From NCBI RefSeq assembly GCF_041380235.1, contig NZ_JBGIYY010000002.1, positions 248,001-312,000 of the forward strand: 64,000 bases of DNA, read 5' to 3'. This stretch comes from Glaciecola sp041380235 (lineage in GTDB: Bacteria > Pseudomonadota > Gammaproteobacteria > Enterobacterales > Alteromonadaceae). The notes beneath the pieces were generated by a model, which did not search any database, was not told where the DNA came from, and saw only the letters and a list, made by a program, of their open reading frames with translations. Within the stretch, counting starts at the first letter, position 1; every line of letters begins with the position of its first letter. A program made the translations under genes and the position numbers. Shown here piece by piece: positions 55,707 to 64,000 of this stretch.

Positions 55707-56782
55707 ATCTTTTGCTCTTGCTCAAATTGCAATAAGGCATCCTTAAATTCACTTGCGCTTAAGCGATTGCCTGCCTGCGCTTGATGAACTACAGATACCA
55801 TCCATTTATTTGCCGGTGCAGTCATGTCTAATACTTTCGCCTGACTCACCACTTTTCCATTGATAAAATCAATCTCGGTTTGTTTATTTTGATCGAGGTC
55901 CCACCACATAGAGGTCTTGACTTTAGGATCAACCGCAAGCATTTTTTGCGCAACCAACTTAAATAGCCTGTCTGGTAGCTTTAATACTTTTGGTATCCAT
56001 GTATTCGGCAAATTTGCAATTTTCGGTAGCTTTATTTTCTGTTTGTCGGTGATAGCCAGCAATTCCTCCATCAGTTTTGCGATAAATTTTCGGTATACCG
56101 CCGTTTCTAACATTTCTTTTACCGGAATATCTGCCATAGCATTGACAGCATTGCCCAGATTCAACTGCAGTTTTGCCCACTGCAAAGCGCTCATGTGGTA
56201 GCTAATATTCACAGGTAAAATGTCTGTATTGAGTTGTCGAGCTAACCATTTAGTGGCGCTATCGAGAGCCGGGATGACTTCTAAGATTAAATCTCCTTGA
56301 GAGCCACGATGAAATACACCGTGTTCATCATTTACCACGTTAAAGGGCACCATCGCTCGGATAACGTGATTGTGGACAAAAGCTTTTGCGATACTTTGGT
56401 GGGTACTGACGCCATTTTGGCAACAAATAATAATGGTGTTTTTGTCGACCAAAGGCCGCAGATCGTCTATTACGTCATTGAGCACAGTGCATTTAACCGT
56501 TAGCCAAATAACATCTGCGATTACTGACTCGCCTATATCTTCAATGGTTAAACATTGCGGCGTTGGAGACACTTTTACGCGATTGCCGGTGTAGTCTGAA
56601 ATCACAAAATTGGTCTGGATTTGCTGCATAAAGCGTCGTCGACCAACAAGCGTTACGTCTTGCTTAGCCTGAACCAACGCACCCCCGATATAGCACCCTA
56701 CTAGCCCGGCACCAAAAACAAGGTGATGGGCATGCTTATTTGTACTTACCTGTGATATCTTTGCGGTCAATATGGCCTCCAA
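55703..56782 (-). CDS. Ketopantoate reductase-like (ApbA/PanE) oxidoreductase
   Basis: NAD(P)-dependent reductase fold. The N-terminal Rossmann motif is VFGAGLVGCYIGGAL; the middle has VKCTVLNDVI and ICCQNGVSTHQSIAK; the C-terminal helical domain (ALQWAKLQLNLGNAVNAM) carries the catalytic Lys of the ApbA family. It has 359 residues, somewhat longer than E. coli PanE, mostly at the C-terminus. The substrate could be ketopantoate or a related 2-oxo acid, so I give no gene symbol. It is coupled to the HDOD gene. Confidence 0.8.
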   Translation of the reverse strand: MEAILTAKISQVSTNKHAHHLVFGAGLVGCYIGGALVQAKQDVTLVGRRRFMQQIQTNFVISDYTGNRVKVSPTPQCLTIEDIGESVIADVIWLTVKCTVLNDVIDDLRPLVDKNTIIICCQNGVSTHQSIAKAFVHNHVIRAMVPFNVVNDEHGVFHRGSQGDLILEVIPALDSATKWLARQLNTDILPVNISYHMSALQWAKLQLNLGNAVNAMADIPVKEMLETAVYRKFIAKLMEELLAITDKQKIKLPKIANLPNTWIPKVLKLPDRLFKLVAQKMLAVDPKVKTSMWWDLDQNKQTEIDFINGKVVSQAKVLDMTAPANKWMVSVVHQAQAGNRLSASEFKDALLQFEQEQKI

Positions 56783-56824
56783 AAGGGGTCAAACAAAACA
56801 ACGGTAAACCTTACACTCTGTTCT

Positions 56825-58150
56825 ATGACACAAGTGAGCGATATGCAAGTGAATGATAAAAATAACCACACAATACTTTTTATCGGATTTGTATGGCCTG
56901 AGATCACGTCTACCGCTGCCAGCCAAAATATCATAAGCTACTTAAAGGTATTCGTTGCTGCTGGATTTAACGTTCATTTTGCAAGCGCAGCGCAGTTGTC
57001 ACCACTATCAACAGATATCAGCGCACTGAATGTCAGTACCCATCAAATTCTATTAAATAGCGACTGCTTTGACGATTTAGTGACTGCACTAGAACCCAAT
57101 GTTGTTGTATTTGACCGTTTTTTAAGTGAAGAGCAATTTGGATGGCGCGTCATTAAGTCAGCGCCAAAGGCCTTAAGAATACTAGATTGTGAAGATTTAC
57201 ATTTTTTAAGGCATGCAAGGCATCAACTATACAAAAGCACTGGATATCAACCCTTAAACGCTGAATACCTTATTCCTGATGCCACAGCAAAGCCCAAACA
57301 CAGCGCGATATTCTACAGCGACACTACCAGCAGAGAAATGGCCTGTATTTATCGCTGCGATTTAGTACTGACGCTTTCTGCGTTTGAGAAAGACCTATTA
57401 ATATCTCGGTTTAATGTACCTGAAACAAATGTCCTGCATCTACCGTATTTGCTTGAAACTGAAGACCCTGTTGTTAGCATTCCAAAGCAAGAGGTCCGCA
57501 AAGACTTTATTAGTATCGGAAATTTTCGCCATGCTCCAAATATCGACGCGGTCAATGTCCTAGTGCAACATATTTGGCCTGCTATTTTTAGAGCATTACC
57601 TGACACAAACTGCCATATCTATGGTTCATATCTACCACCCAAAATTAAGGCGCTGCATAATCCTAAAAAAGGACTGCATGTACATGGCCACATACCCGAT
57701 CATTTTGCGGTATTAAAACAGGCAAAAGTACTGCTCGCTCCAATCCAATTTGGGGCAGGTGTAAAAGGCAAAATCGTCGACGCACTCAGATGCGGTTTAC
57801 CCAGCGTTACTACCCCCATCGGTACTGAAGGCATTGAATTCAGTGACTGGCCTGGTCTACAGGCCACTGATCGCGATGCTTTCATTCAAGGAGCCATAGA
57901 CAGCTACTTGGCCAGTCCTGACACACTCCTGCAAATGCAACGCAACATGCGACAAATCTTAAAGGAAAACTTTGACACCGAGACCAATCGTCAGCGTTTA
58001 ATAACTGCTGTTGAGACCGGTATCGCCAATGTTGGGGTAAATCGAGCGGCTAACTTTTTGCAGCAATTAGTGAGTTATCATAGCTTACAAACCCATCAAT
58101 ACATGAGCCAATGGATAGCAGCAAAAAATGCGCGCCAGCAAGATAATTAA
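56825..58150 (+). CDS. Glycosyltransferase (GT-B fold)
   Basis: Retaining glycosyltransferase of the GT4-like type. The C-terminal half has FISIGNFRHAPNIDAVN, VHGHIPDHFAVLKQAKVLLAPI and GAGVKGKIVDALRCGLPSVTTPIGTEGIEF, with the E-x7-E-like acceptor and donor region. The N-terminal half is an acceptor domain with hydrophobic strands (ILFIGFVWPEITS). No membrane anchor. An LPS or exopolysaccharide role is plausible but no other sugar genes lie nearby. Confidence 0.82.
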   Translation: MTQVSDMQVNDKNNHTILFIGFVWPEITSTAASQNIISYLKVFVAAGFNVHFASAAQLSPLSTDISALNVSTHQILLNSDCFDDLVTALEPNVVVFDRFLSEEQFGWRVIKSAPKALRILDCEDLHFLRHARHQLYKSTGYQPLNAEYLIPDATAKPKHSAIFYSDTTSREMACIYRCDLVLTLSAFEKDLLISRFNVPETNVLHLPYLLETEDPVVSIPKQEVRKDFISIGNFRHAPNIDAVNVLVQHIWPAIFRALPDTNCHIYGSYLPPKIKALHNPKKGLHVHGHIPDHFAVLKQAKVLLAPIQFGAGVKGKIVDALRCGLPSVTTPIGTEGIEFSDWPGLQATDRDAFIQGAIDSYLASPDTLLQMQRNMRQILKENFDTETNRQRLITAVETGIANVGVNRAANFLQQLVSYHSLQTHQYMSQWIAAKNARQQDN

Positions 58151-58196
58151 AAAATTAATTGTCTATGTTACGTTTTAGCGAATGTTTGCCATCATT

Positions 58197-59864
58197 TTAT
58201 GACGGGTCGTAGAGCACTCTCATTTTCATCACGACTGACCTGACGCCATCTTTTCTTCCAGTGCTAAAATAATCAGATAATCCTAGGCTGTTCAAATATT
58301 CAAGATAATCGAAGCGTGCTGCGTGTTGTTTGCTTTGAGATTCAAGCAGGTGATTGTGCTTTAACAGCAAGACTGCAAGTATGCCGCGGATAACCTTACT
58401 GTCTGAATATGACCTAAGCTCCCCAGAATGCTCTGCTTTATGTAACCAGACGTTTGCTTCACAGCCCTGCACAGCGTTACTAGGGACTCTATTGCTTGGC
58501 TCTAGTAATGGAAGCGCTTTACTGAGCAATAATAGCTGTCTGTGCTTTTCAGACCAGTTCTTGGCATGTTTGATGTTTACTTCCCAGTGATAATCCGAAG
58601 TGAGCTTATGTTCTTTGTTTGTTTGGCGAGTATGATTTGACAGCGCAACTTGTTCAATGTCAGTTAAATGAGTTTGTCTCAAGGCATTCTGTAAAGCCTC
58701 TATAAAGCGATTGATATCATTATAGTCGTTGTAACATCCGATTGAGATCCGCAGACAGGCGTCTATGCCTAGCGCGTTGAAAAGCGGCATGGCGCAATGT
58801 TGGCCAAATCTTAATGCGATTCCCTGCGAGTATAGCTGCATCGCAATACTGTGGTTGTCTTTTGTCGCGCAACAAAAACTCAGCAACCCAATACTGCTTT
58901 GTTGATTTCCTAGTATGGTGAGCTCTGGAAACTTAGCGAGTTCATTAAGCATGTATTGATATAGTTCATGCTCATGGCTTTGAATGCCCTTAAAGTTACG
59001 GTTAAGAAATCGACAGGCTTCTTGCAAACCCAATGCGCCGCTTATATTAGGCGTACCGGCTTCAAATTTTAGCGGGGGTGGCTGAGTTGAATAATCAGTA
59101 AAGCTAACATTTGTAACCATTTCGCCACCCAGTTTACTTGGGTCTAAAGCCTCTAGCAGATGACGCTTCCCCCAACAAATACCGATACCCGTGGGGGCAT
59201 ACATTTTATGACCACTGAACACGTAAAAATCGCAGCCTAGGCTTTGCACGTCAACAGGCAAATGGGCAAGCGCTTGCGTGCCGTCGATCACGCTAATCGC
59301 CCGCATAGTCGTAGCATGCTCGCAAAGTGTTTGAATCGGATAAATATTGCCCAGCACGTTCGACACATGAGCGCAGGCAAATATGGCAACATCATCTGTA
59401 AAAGCATTCAGCCAACTTTGCAATGTGCTTTTCGAAAATACGCCATTTACTTCCAGTGGCAATACTTTAATTACAAGGTTTAGTCGTTTTGCGAGGGCTT
59501 GCCAAGGTAGTATGTTCGCGTGATGTTCACTCTCACTTAGTAAGATCGTATTGCCGCGCAGCATATTCGGATGCAGGCCTTGAGCGATCATATTTACACT
59601 TTCAGTTGCGCCGCTGGTAAACACTACTTCATCACTACTATTGGCATGGATAAATTGTGCAATTTCACTTCGGGCATCTTCAAATTCTGTAGTTGCCTGA
59701 GTCGCTAAGGCATAACCACCACGATGCACACTGGCATTTTTCAAGCGCGAAAAGTCATCTACGCGCTGACTCACCGCATCTAGTTTTTGTGTGGTAGCTG
59801 CACTATCGAGATATACAGCGCAGTGCGCTTGCTTAAAAAAGCTAAATTGCGTTCTGTATGACAT
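58197..59864 (-). CDS. Cysteine desulfurase fused to a SufE/CsdE sulfur-acceptor domain
   Basis: Class V aminotransferase-type desulfurase at residues about 1-400, with LDSAATTQK, VFTSGATESVN, the PLP-binding FSGHK (Lys220) and the catalytic Cys357 in RFGQHCAMPL. A linker of about 30 residues joins it to a SufE/CsdE-like domain at about 431-550: NWSEKHRQLLLLSKALPLL, VQGCEANVWL (Cys468) and KVIRGILAVLLL. Total 555 residues, versus about 400 for SufS and 140 for SufE separately. The arrangement would let sulfur pass from Cys357 to Cys468 in cis. No suf operon is in the window. Confidence 0.9.
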   Translation of the reverse strand: MSYRTQFSFFKQAHCAVYLDSAATTQKLDAVSQRVDDFSRLKNASVHRGGYALATQATTEFEDARSEIAQFIHANSSDEVVFTSGATESVNMIAQGLHPNMLRGNTILLSESEHHANILPWQALAKRLNLVIKVLPLEVNGVFSKSTLQSWLNAFTDDVAIFACAHVSNVLGNIYPIQTLCEHATTMRAISVIDGTQALAHLPVDVQSLGCDFYVFSGHKMYAPTGIGICWGKRHLLEALDPSKLGGEMVTNVSFTDYSTQPPPLKFEAGTPNISGALGLQEACRFLNRNFKGIQSHEHELYQYMLNELAKFPELTILGNQQSSIGLLSFCCATKDNHSIAMQLYSQGIALRFGQHCAMPLFNALGIDACLRISIGCYNDYNDINRFIEALQNALRQTHLTDIEQVALSNHTRQTNKEHKLTSDYHWEVNIKHAKNWSEKHRQLLLLSKALPLLEPSNRVPSNAVQGCEANVWLHKAEHSGELRSYSDSKVIRGILAVLLLKHNHLLESQSKQHAARFDYLEYLNSLGLSDYFSTGRKDGVRSVVMKMRVLYDPS

Positions 59865-59952
59865 GTTTATTCAAATGTAAGTTATGAGGCCGTCGACAAG
59901 TAGAAAGTATACCCTTTCTGCTCACATCATCACATTAGTTGACAAGCTAAAG

Positions 59953-59964
59953 CACAAATTTGTG
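59953..59964. promoter_or_regulatory. CACAAATTTGTG palindrome
   Basis: Perfect 12-base palindrome just after TTGACA (59939-59944) and 12 bases before the small ATG frame at 59977. It resembles an operator, but no regulator is identified. Confidence 0.3.
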
Positions 59965-59976
59965 TGAATAATTACC

Positions 59977-60081
59977 ATGAGTAAAACACGATTTGCTACA
60001 CTACTGACTTTTCTAGTAGCTGTTGACATTATGTTCAAGCAAATAAATATTCCGCGTCTATTTGAATTGAAAACCTTATAG
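59977..60081 (+). CDS. Possible 34-residue hydrophobic small protein
   Basis: An ATG frame with a hydrophobic core (FATLLTFLVAVDIMF) and basic ends, just upstream of the CbiM-like gene. There is no strong ribosome site. It could be a small membrane protein or chance; I see no family. Confidence 0.2.
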   Translation: MSKTRFATLLTFLVAVDIMFKQINIPRLFELKTL

Positions 60082-60127
60082 ACATGCGGTGTTGGCAAAA
60101 CAGTTACTCATTTACAAGGATTACAGC

Positions 60128-60772
60128 TTGACCGAATTACAGATCCTCAGTCTGTGCATTTACCTAGGCATTCTAGGCTTTATTGTTAGCAAAACAGATT
60201 TCAAACAGTTGTTAAAAGACCGCCCTTTTCAGCACAAGCTGTTTGGTGCTATCACCTGTGTATTCGTACTTTGGTTATTTAGAGTCAGTATTTATGATGG
60301 CTTAGTGATGCACTTCCTTTGGCTCACTGCACTGACCTTGGTGTTGGGCCTGCGCTGGTCAGTTATCGCTGCAAGCGTTGTTTTATTAGGCAGCACCATT
60401 ATTGGACAAGACACATGGTCTATGTTCGGCGTAAATGGCTTGCTAGGCCTTCTGCTGCCTATTGGCGTTACGTATTTAATATACATGATCTCGTTTCATC
60501 GAATCTCTCGCCACATGTTTGTCTATATATTTTTGTGTGCGTTTTTCCCAGGCGCTATTAGTATGGCCTTAAAAATGCTGAGCATGAGCGGCTACTTCTA
60601 CCTCGATGGTTTTTACGCTTGGAATGTAATTGAATACAATTATGCTCAAATGACGCTACTAATGGTGTTCCCTGAAGCCTTTTTTAACGGCATGACCATA
60701 ACCTGTTTAATTGTGTACAAGCCTGATCTGGTTTATACCTTTGAAGACAAGTTCTACATTGACGGAAAGTAA
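60128..60772 (+). CDS. CbiM-like integral membrane protein (energy-coupling-factor permease type)
   Basis: Protein with about five or six hydrophobic segments. Motifs GLVMHFLWLTALTLVLGLRW and VFPEAFFNGMTITCLIVYKP resemble CbiM-family (COG3235-type) permeases. I favour the TTG at 60128 because AAGGA lies seven bases upstream; a GTG at 60089 would add 13 residues. No ATPase or cobalt/nickel genes are nearby, so a metal-uptake role is unproven. It precedes acpH on the same strand. Confidence 0.7.
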   Translation: MTELQILSLCIYLGILGFIVSKTDFKQLLKDRPFQHKLFGAITCVFVLWLFRVSIYDGLVMHFLWLTALTLVLGLRWSVIAASVVLLGSTIIGQDTWSMFGVNGLLGLLLPIGVTYLIYMISFHRISRHMFVYIFLCAFFPGAISMALKMLSMSGYFYLDGFYAWNVIEYNYAQMTLLMVFPEAFFNGMTITCLIVYKPDLVYTFEDKFYIDGK

Positions 60773-60824
60773 TGCAAAAATTACAGCTTATAAGCAAGGT
60801 CATTAATCAGCGCGGTTTGGCAGT

Positions 60825-61409
60825 GTGAATTACCTTGCACACATTCAGCTTGCCCACGCTAGTCAAACTAGTCTGCTTGGTAATTTTTTAGGTGACTTTG
60901 TTAAAGGAAGTAATCTAAGGCATTTAGATGAGCATATTTATCGTGGCGTATCTTTACACCGTTCAATTGATAGTTTTACCGACAGTCACCCTATCGTTAG
61001 AGGCTTGCGTGAGCACTTTCCATCTCATTTACGCCGAATGTCGGGTGTCATGCTCGACGTCTATTTTGATCATCTCTTGTGTTGTCATTGGGGCTTATAC
61101 TCAAAACAACATCTTCATTCAGTGACCGATGAGTTTTACGCAGAATTAGAGCAGTCTTCGTTGACCATCCCTGGGCGCTATGATGCAGTTAAAGAGGGAT
61201 TGTTACAGCACCGTTGGCTAGGGGACTATCAGCAATCTACAGCCTGTCTGAGGGCATTTATCAATATCGAAAAACGACTGCGCCATAGGGTGATTTTTGC
61301 GCAGCAAGGCTATCAGTTTGTAGTAGAGCATCATGCACACATCGAAGAGGCATTTTTTGGCTTTTATCCACAGCTTTTGACCTTGGTGAAAAGCCAAAAC
61401 CGGGGCTAG
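60825..61409 (+). CDS. acpH: Acyl carrier protein phosphodiesterase
   Basis: Removes phosphopantetheine from ACP. It starts with GTG: MNYLAHIQLAHASQTSLLGNFLGDFVKG, matching AcpH, then LHRSIDSFTDSHPIVRGLREHF, LDVYFDHLLCCHW and the HD-like region. 194 residues is the family length. It lies about 50 bases after the CbiM-like gene and is likely co-transcribed. Confidence 0.9.
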   Translation: MNYLAHIQLAHASQTSLLGNFLGDFVKGSNLRHLDEHIYRGVSLHRSIDSFTDSHPIVRGLREHFPSHLRRMSGVMLDVYFDHLLCCHWGLYSKQHLHSVTDEFYAELEQSSLTIPGRYDAVKEGLLQHRWLGDYQQSTACLRAFINIEKRLRHRVIFAQQGYQFVVEHHAHIEEAFFGFYPQLLTLVKSQNRG

Positions 61410-61499
61410 AAGACCGGCACAGTATTTTTAAAGACCGAACAGTAAGCGGCTAAAATCAATCAAAACTCGCTAAATGGGCTTTTAGTCGACAGCTACACG

Positions 61500-62066
61500 C
61501 TAGTTGTCATCAACAAGAATATCAAAAATATCCGCTAATTCAGTTTTACCAGCACGAATTTCATCTTTGCTTAAGCCCGATAGTTCATGTGGGAACACCA
61601 ACCAATCGGTGCTTTCATGGATAAAATAATCAGGGATCAGCGCCGTTTTATTATTTGTTGGTTTATACCAAGGCGTCGCGATCCTGATATCTTTTGGGGC
61701 ATTTAAACGCATTAATGCCTGTACCTGTTCAATCAGCGCAGCTACTGAGCGGCCTGAATCAAAAACGTCGTCTACAATCAAAAGTTTATCGTTGGCATTG
61801 GCGTTTTCAATGAGATAGTGTAACCCGTGAACCTTAATTTCTTTAGCCTGCTGATTAATACCGTAATATGAAGATGTACGAACCGCAATGTGGTCAGTTG
61901 GCGCATTTTTAAATTCAAAAAATTCTTGAACCGCAATGCCAATAGGCGCTCCGCCACGCCAGATACCAACAATGAAATCGGGGCGAAAACCATCTTTATA
62001 GGCAAGCGCTGCCACCCTAAATGAGTCACGTAGTAAGTCTGCACTGCTGATATATACTTTATTCAC
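61500..62066 (-). CDS. Phosphoribosyltransferase, hypoxanthine/xanthine type
   Basis: PRTase fold with the PRPP-binding motif LLIVDDVFDSGRSVAAL and FIVGIWRGGAPIGIAVQEFF. The base-specificity segment near the C-terminus is FIHESTDWLVFPHEL. It fits the COG2236-type family and not E. coli hpt, so I leave the gene symbol blank. A purine salvage role is likely by family. It is on the minus strand, separated from acpH by 90 bases and about 100 bases downstream of lolC. Confidence 0.85.
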   Translation of the reverse strand: MNKVYISSADLLRDSFRVAALAYKDGFRPDFIVGIWRGGAPIGIAVQEFFEFKNAPTDHIAVRTSSYYGINQQAKEIKVHGLHYLIENANANDKLLIVDDVFDSGRSVAALIEQVQALMRLNAPKDIRIATPWYKPTNNKTALIPDYFIHESTDWLVFPHELSGLSKDEIRAGKTELADIFDILVDDN

Positions 62067-62172
62067 GAGTTTATTGTTACCTATATTAAGTGATTTACTT
62101 CACTGACATTTTTAAGCGCATAGCGATTGAATGTATCAAGTTTGACGCCTTTTTTTCTGGCAAGTATATCGT

Positions 62173-63369
62173 TTATTCACTGCGCAAGCTATTTGCAGGA
62201 TGGATAGAGGCAGCTTTGAATGCAGGATAGAGCGAGACTATCGCACATAGCAGCATGCTGCACGCTGCTATAAACGCGATTTGCTGCCACTGAATATCTA
62301 TCGGTAAGCCCTGCCCGTTTTCCCCAAATGCCAAACCGGTGTCAAACCAGCCTAAAATAGTATTCAGTTGCCAAGCACACAGCAATCCTAACAACACGCC
62401 ACTAATCGCGCCCTTAAGACCGTTAAATATACCGTTAAACAAAAATATTTTCATAATGTCTGCGCGCAGTAGACCCTGTGTTTGCAATATTGCGATATCT
62501 GAGCGCTTCTCTGCCACCACCATAACTAGGGCTGAAATCACATTAAACGCCGCCACAGCGATGACCAACATGAGCATTAGTACCATCATGTTTTTTTCCA
62601 TTTTGACGGCATCAAATAGTGCTCCTTGTCGCTCACGCCAGGTGCGAAATTGAAAGCCATTTTGAGCCAAATAGTCTGCTACGGGCGCAAATGCAAAGGC
62701 ATCTTTGAGATATAATCGGGTATCTGCAATGTCACTGGTTTTTTGCCGATGCAGTCGCGCCGCATCATCGATATGCATTAAAATTACCTTATCATCCATC
62801 TCAGAATTTACACTGAACAGGCCTGCCACTGTGACTAAACGCTGACTGGGAACCCTTCCCAAGGGGGTATATACGCTAGACTCTGTGGATATTACGCGTA
62901 ACCTTTGGCCGGTTCGGACATTGAGCTGTGCTGCCAAAATTTGACTAATGATGACATTAAAGCTACCCGGTCTTAATGCTAAGTAATCACCCTGTATCAT
63001 TCGTTCTGCAATGATTGAATAAGACTGCGCCGATGGGGCATCGATACCCTGTAAAATTAAGCCTTTCAATTGGCTGCGAGATTGCACTATAACTTCACGC
63101 TCAACATAGGCTACTCGAGCGTGTATTTGTTGACCAATTTCGTCGCTTAGCGCAATTGGAGGTGGCTGCTCAACAATGACGTGGGGCAAAATGCCTAAAA
63201 TACGATTCTTAAGCTGCCCTTCTAATCCATTCATGACCGAAAGCACTATAATTAAAGCGGCAATACCCAACATAATGCCAACCACTGAAAAGCGATTGAT
63301 AAATGCAACAAAGCTTCGGTTAGCGGCTGAACGTGAGTAGCGCCATGCAATAAAATGAGAAACAGACAT
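62173..63369 (-). CDS. lolC: Lipoprotein-releasing ABC transporter permease LolC
   Basis: Inner-membrane LolCDE subunit. MNGLEGQLKNRILGILPHVI opens the periplasmic domain, which carries the LolC-specific Hook-like loop YTPLGRVPSQRLVTVAGLF and NSEMDDKVILMHI; RTWRERQGALFDAVKMEKNMM precedes the last three membrane segments with EKRSDIAILQTQG. These features match E. coli LolC, not LolE. No lolD lies next to it; the only LolD in the window is at 22591-23271. It is divergent from the PilZ-type gene. Confidence 0.92.
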   Translation of the reverse strand: MSVSHFIAWRYSRSAANRSFVAFINRFSVVGIMLGIAALIIVLSVMNGLEGQLKNRILGILPHVIVEQPPPIALSDEIGQQIHARVAYVEREVIVQSRSQLKGLILQGIDAPSAQSYSIIAERMIQGDYLALRPGSFNVIISQILAAQLNVRTGQRLRVISTESSVYTPLGRVPSQRLVTVAGLFSVNSEMDDKVILMHIDDAARLHRQKTSDIADTRLYLKDAFAFAPVADYLAQNGFQFRTWRERQGALFDAVKMEKNMMVLMLMLVIAVAAFNVISALVMVVAEKRSDIAILQTQGLLRADIMKIFLFNGIFNGLKGAISGVLLGLLCAWQLNTILGWFDTGLAFGENGQGLPIDIQWQQIAFIAACSMLLCAIVSLYPAFKAASIHPANSLRSE

Positions 63370-63479
63370 AAATAATGATAAAATCCTTGAATTGCGCTAA
63401 GTTTACTATCAATTACGATGCTTTGTGTGAGAAAATTTCGGCGCAAAAGTGAATAATAAATAACAAACTGAGAACGAAC

Positions 63480-64000
63480 TTGAATAACCTAACCGAAAAG
63501 CTTGATCAGTTTAATGAATTTTTTCTAATCGCTCATCCGCTTAAAGTCAATTTGCAAGAGGCTACCGAAGCAGATGCCACTCAGTCTCTGGCACAGTTTG
63601 AGCAATCGATGCCCTATGCCTTTAGAATTTCATCGCAAATGTCTGAAATAGAGTCAAAAGCCCTACGCCCTTTCAGAAGCATGGGTGAAAAATTTGATGA
63701 CTTGGTCGAGTATCTGCAGCTTCAAGCGAAGAAAATGGATTTGATGATGTCGTACATTTTGCAGCAGCAGGATGAGGCTGAATATCGTCAAACCGCGACT
63801 AAATTTGGTGGCGGTGGCGTGATTATAAAGCTTAAGCACGAGGTTAACTTGGGCGCATATGCCACCATTAAGCTATTTTTAGAAAACGAAGCGGCGGCTA
63901 TTTACTGCATTGCCCAAGCCGTTCAATGCGAAGCACTTGAAGACGGTTTTAACGTAAGTTATGCCTACACGCGCATTCGTGAAGAAGACCAAGAACTGTT
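63480..64000 (+). CDS. PilZ-type protein, 3' end cut by the window
   Basis: Partial frame of 173 codons, divergent from lolC. It begins at a TTG (NNLTEKLDQFNEFFLIAHPL); the first in-frame ATG is about residue 44, and no clear ribosome site is visible before the TTG. An acidic helical region leads to QLQAKKMDLMMSYILQQQDE and a beta-part GGGGVIIKLKHEVNLGAYATIKLFL like the start of a PilZ barrel. In related genomes, I recall such a PilZ-domain gene between lolC and mfd; mfd is outside this window. The family call is moderate. Confidence 0.55.
   Translation, partial: MNNLTEKLDQFNEFFLIAHPLKVNLQEATEADATQSLAQFEQSMPYAFRISSQMSEIESKALRPFRSMGEKFDDLVEYLQLQAKKMDLMMSYILQQQDEAEYRQTATKFGGGGVIIKLKHEVNLGAYATIKLFLENEAAAIYCIAQAVQCEALEDGFNVSYAYTRIREEDQEL

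Noticed and set aside
60089..60127. GTG start at 60089 for the CbiM-like gene
   Set aside because: AAGGA at 60116-60120 positions the ribosome for the TTG at 60128; the added 13 residues have no family support.

Overview
The window looks like chromosomal DNA of a marine gammaproteobacterium of the Alteromonadales (Alteromonas/Glaciecola-like). The grounds are gene content and order only: the msrC-proQ-prc and rluC/rne and dnaQ/rnhA neighbourhoods, a DUF2058 gene beside topA, a liuRABCDE leucine-degradation operon, Gly-tethered lipoproteins, and PilZ, HDOD and acpH genes. Nothing in it looks like a prophage, transposon, CRISPR array or integron. Most genes are housekeeping; the accessory flavour is between about 14 and 21 kb and between about 49 and 55 kb.

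Layout. 1-5.6 kb (minus strand): a directon rluC, HAD phosphatase, SIMPL protein, msrC, a small acidic protein, proQ and the 5' part of prc. 6.06-9.1 kb: rne (RNase E) behind a long leader, ending at a shared terminator with DUF2058 and topA (minus). 12.7-14.1 kb: astB. 14.2-21.2 kb: two large surface lipoproteins (Ig-like; cadherin plus FG-GAP propeller), a DUF6174 lipoprotein with an in-frame stop in its signal region, and a DAACS symporter. 21.4-23.8 kb: lolD-lolE behind an array of four identical tRNA-Asp genes. 23.9-28.1 kb: a TIGR03503-like protein with dnaQ, divergent from rnhA-rlmI, then a PilZ protein. 28.2-33.6 kb: hrpA, an isoaspartyl peptidase and a small unknown gene. 34-37.2 kb: sbcB and a DUF342 protein.

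37.3-45.6 kb is the best integrated module: a thiolase diverges from liuR (MerR type), which starts liuR-liuA-liuB-liuC-liuD-liuE. This covers isovaleryl-CoA to acetoacetate plus acetyl-CoA, and two adjacent palindromic operator-like sites lie between the divergent genes. 45.7-49.2 kb: an MFS transporter, an MscS channel and a lone glgC. 49.2-54.7 kb: an AraC regulator with an alpha/beta hydrolase, an AlkB-like membrane monooxygenase, a spinster-type MFS transporter and an acyl-CoA thioesterase, a plausible small hydrocarbon or lipid module. 54.8-64 kb: HDOD and ketopantoate-reductase-like genes, a glycosyltransferase, a cysteine desulfurase fused to a SufE domain, a CbiM-like membrane protein, acpH, a phosphoribosyltransferase, lolC (39 kb from lolDE) and the start of a PilZ-type protein.

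The points most worth a second look are the SufS-SufE fusion, the split lolC / lolDE genes, the AlkB-like cluster, the interrupted lipoprotein gene and the tandemly duplicated tRNA-Asp array. I did not find a clear candidate for a wholly new defence or mobile system.
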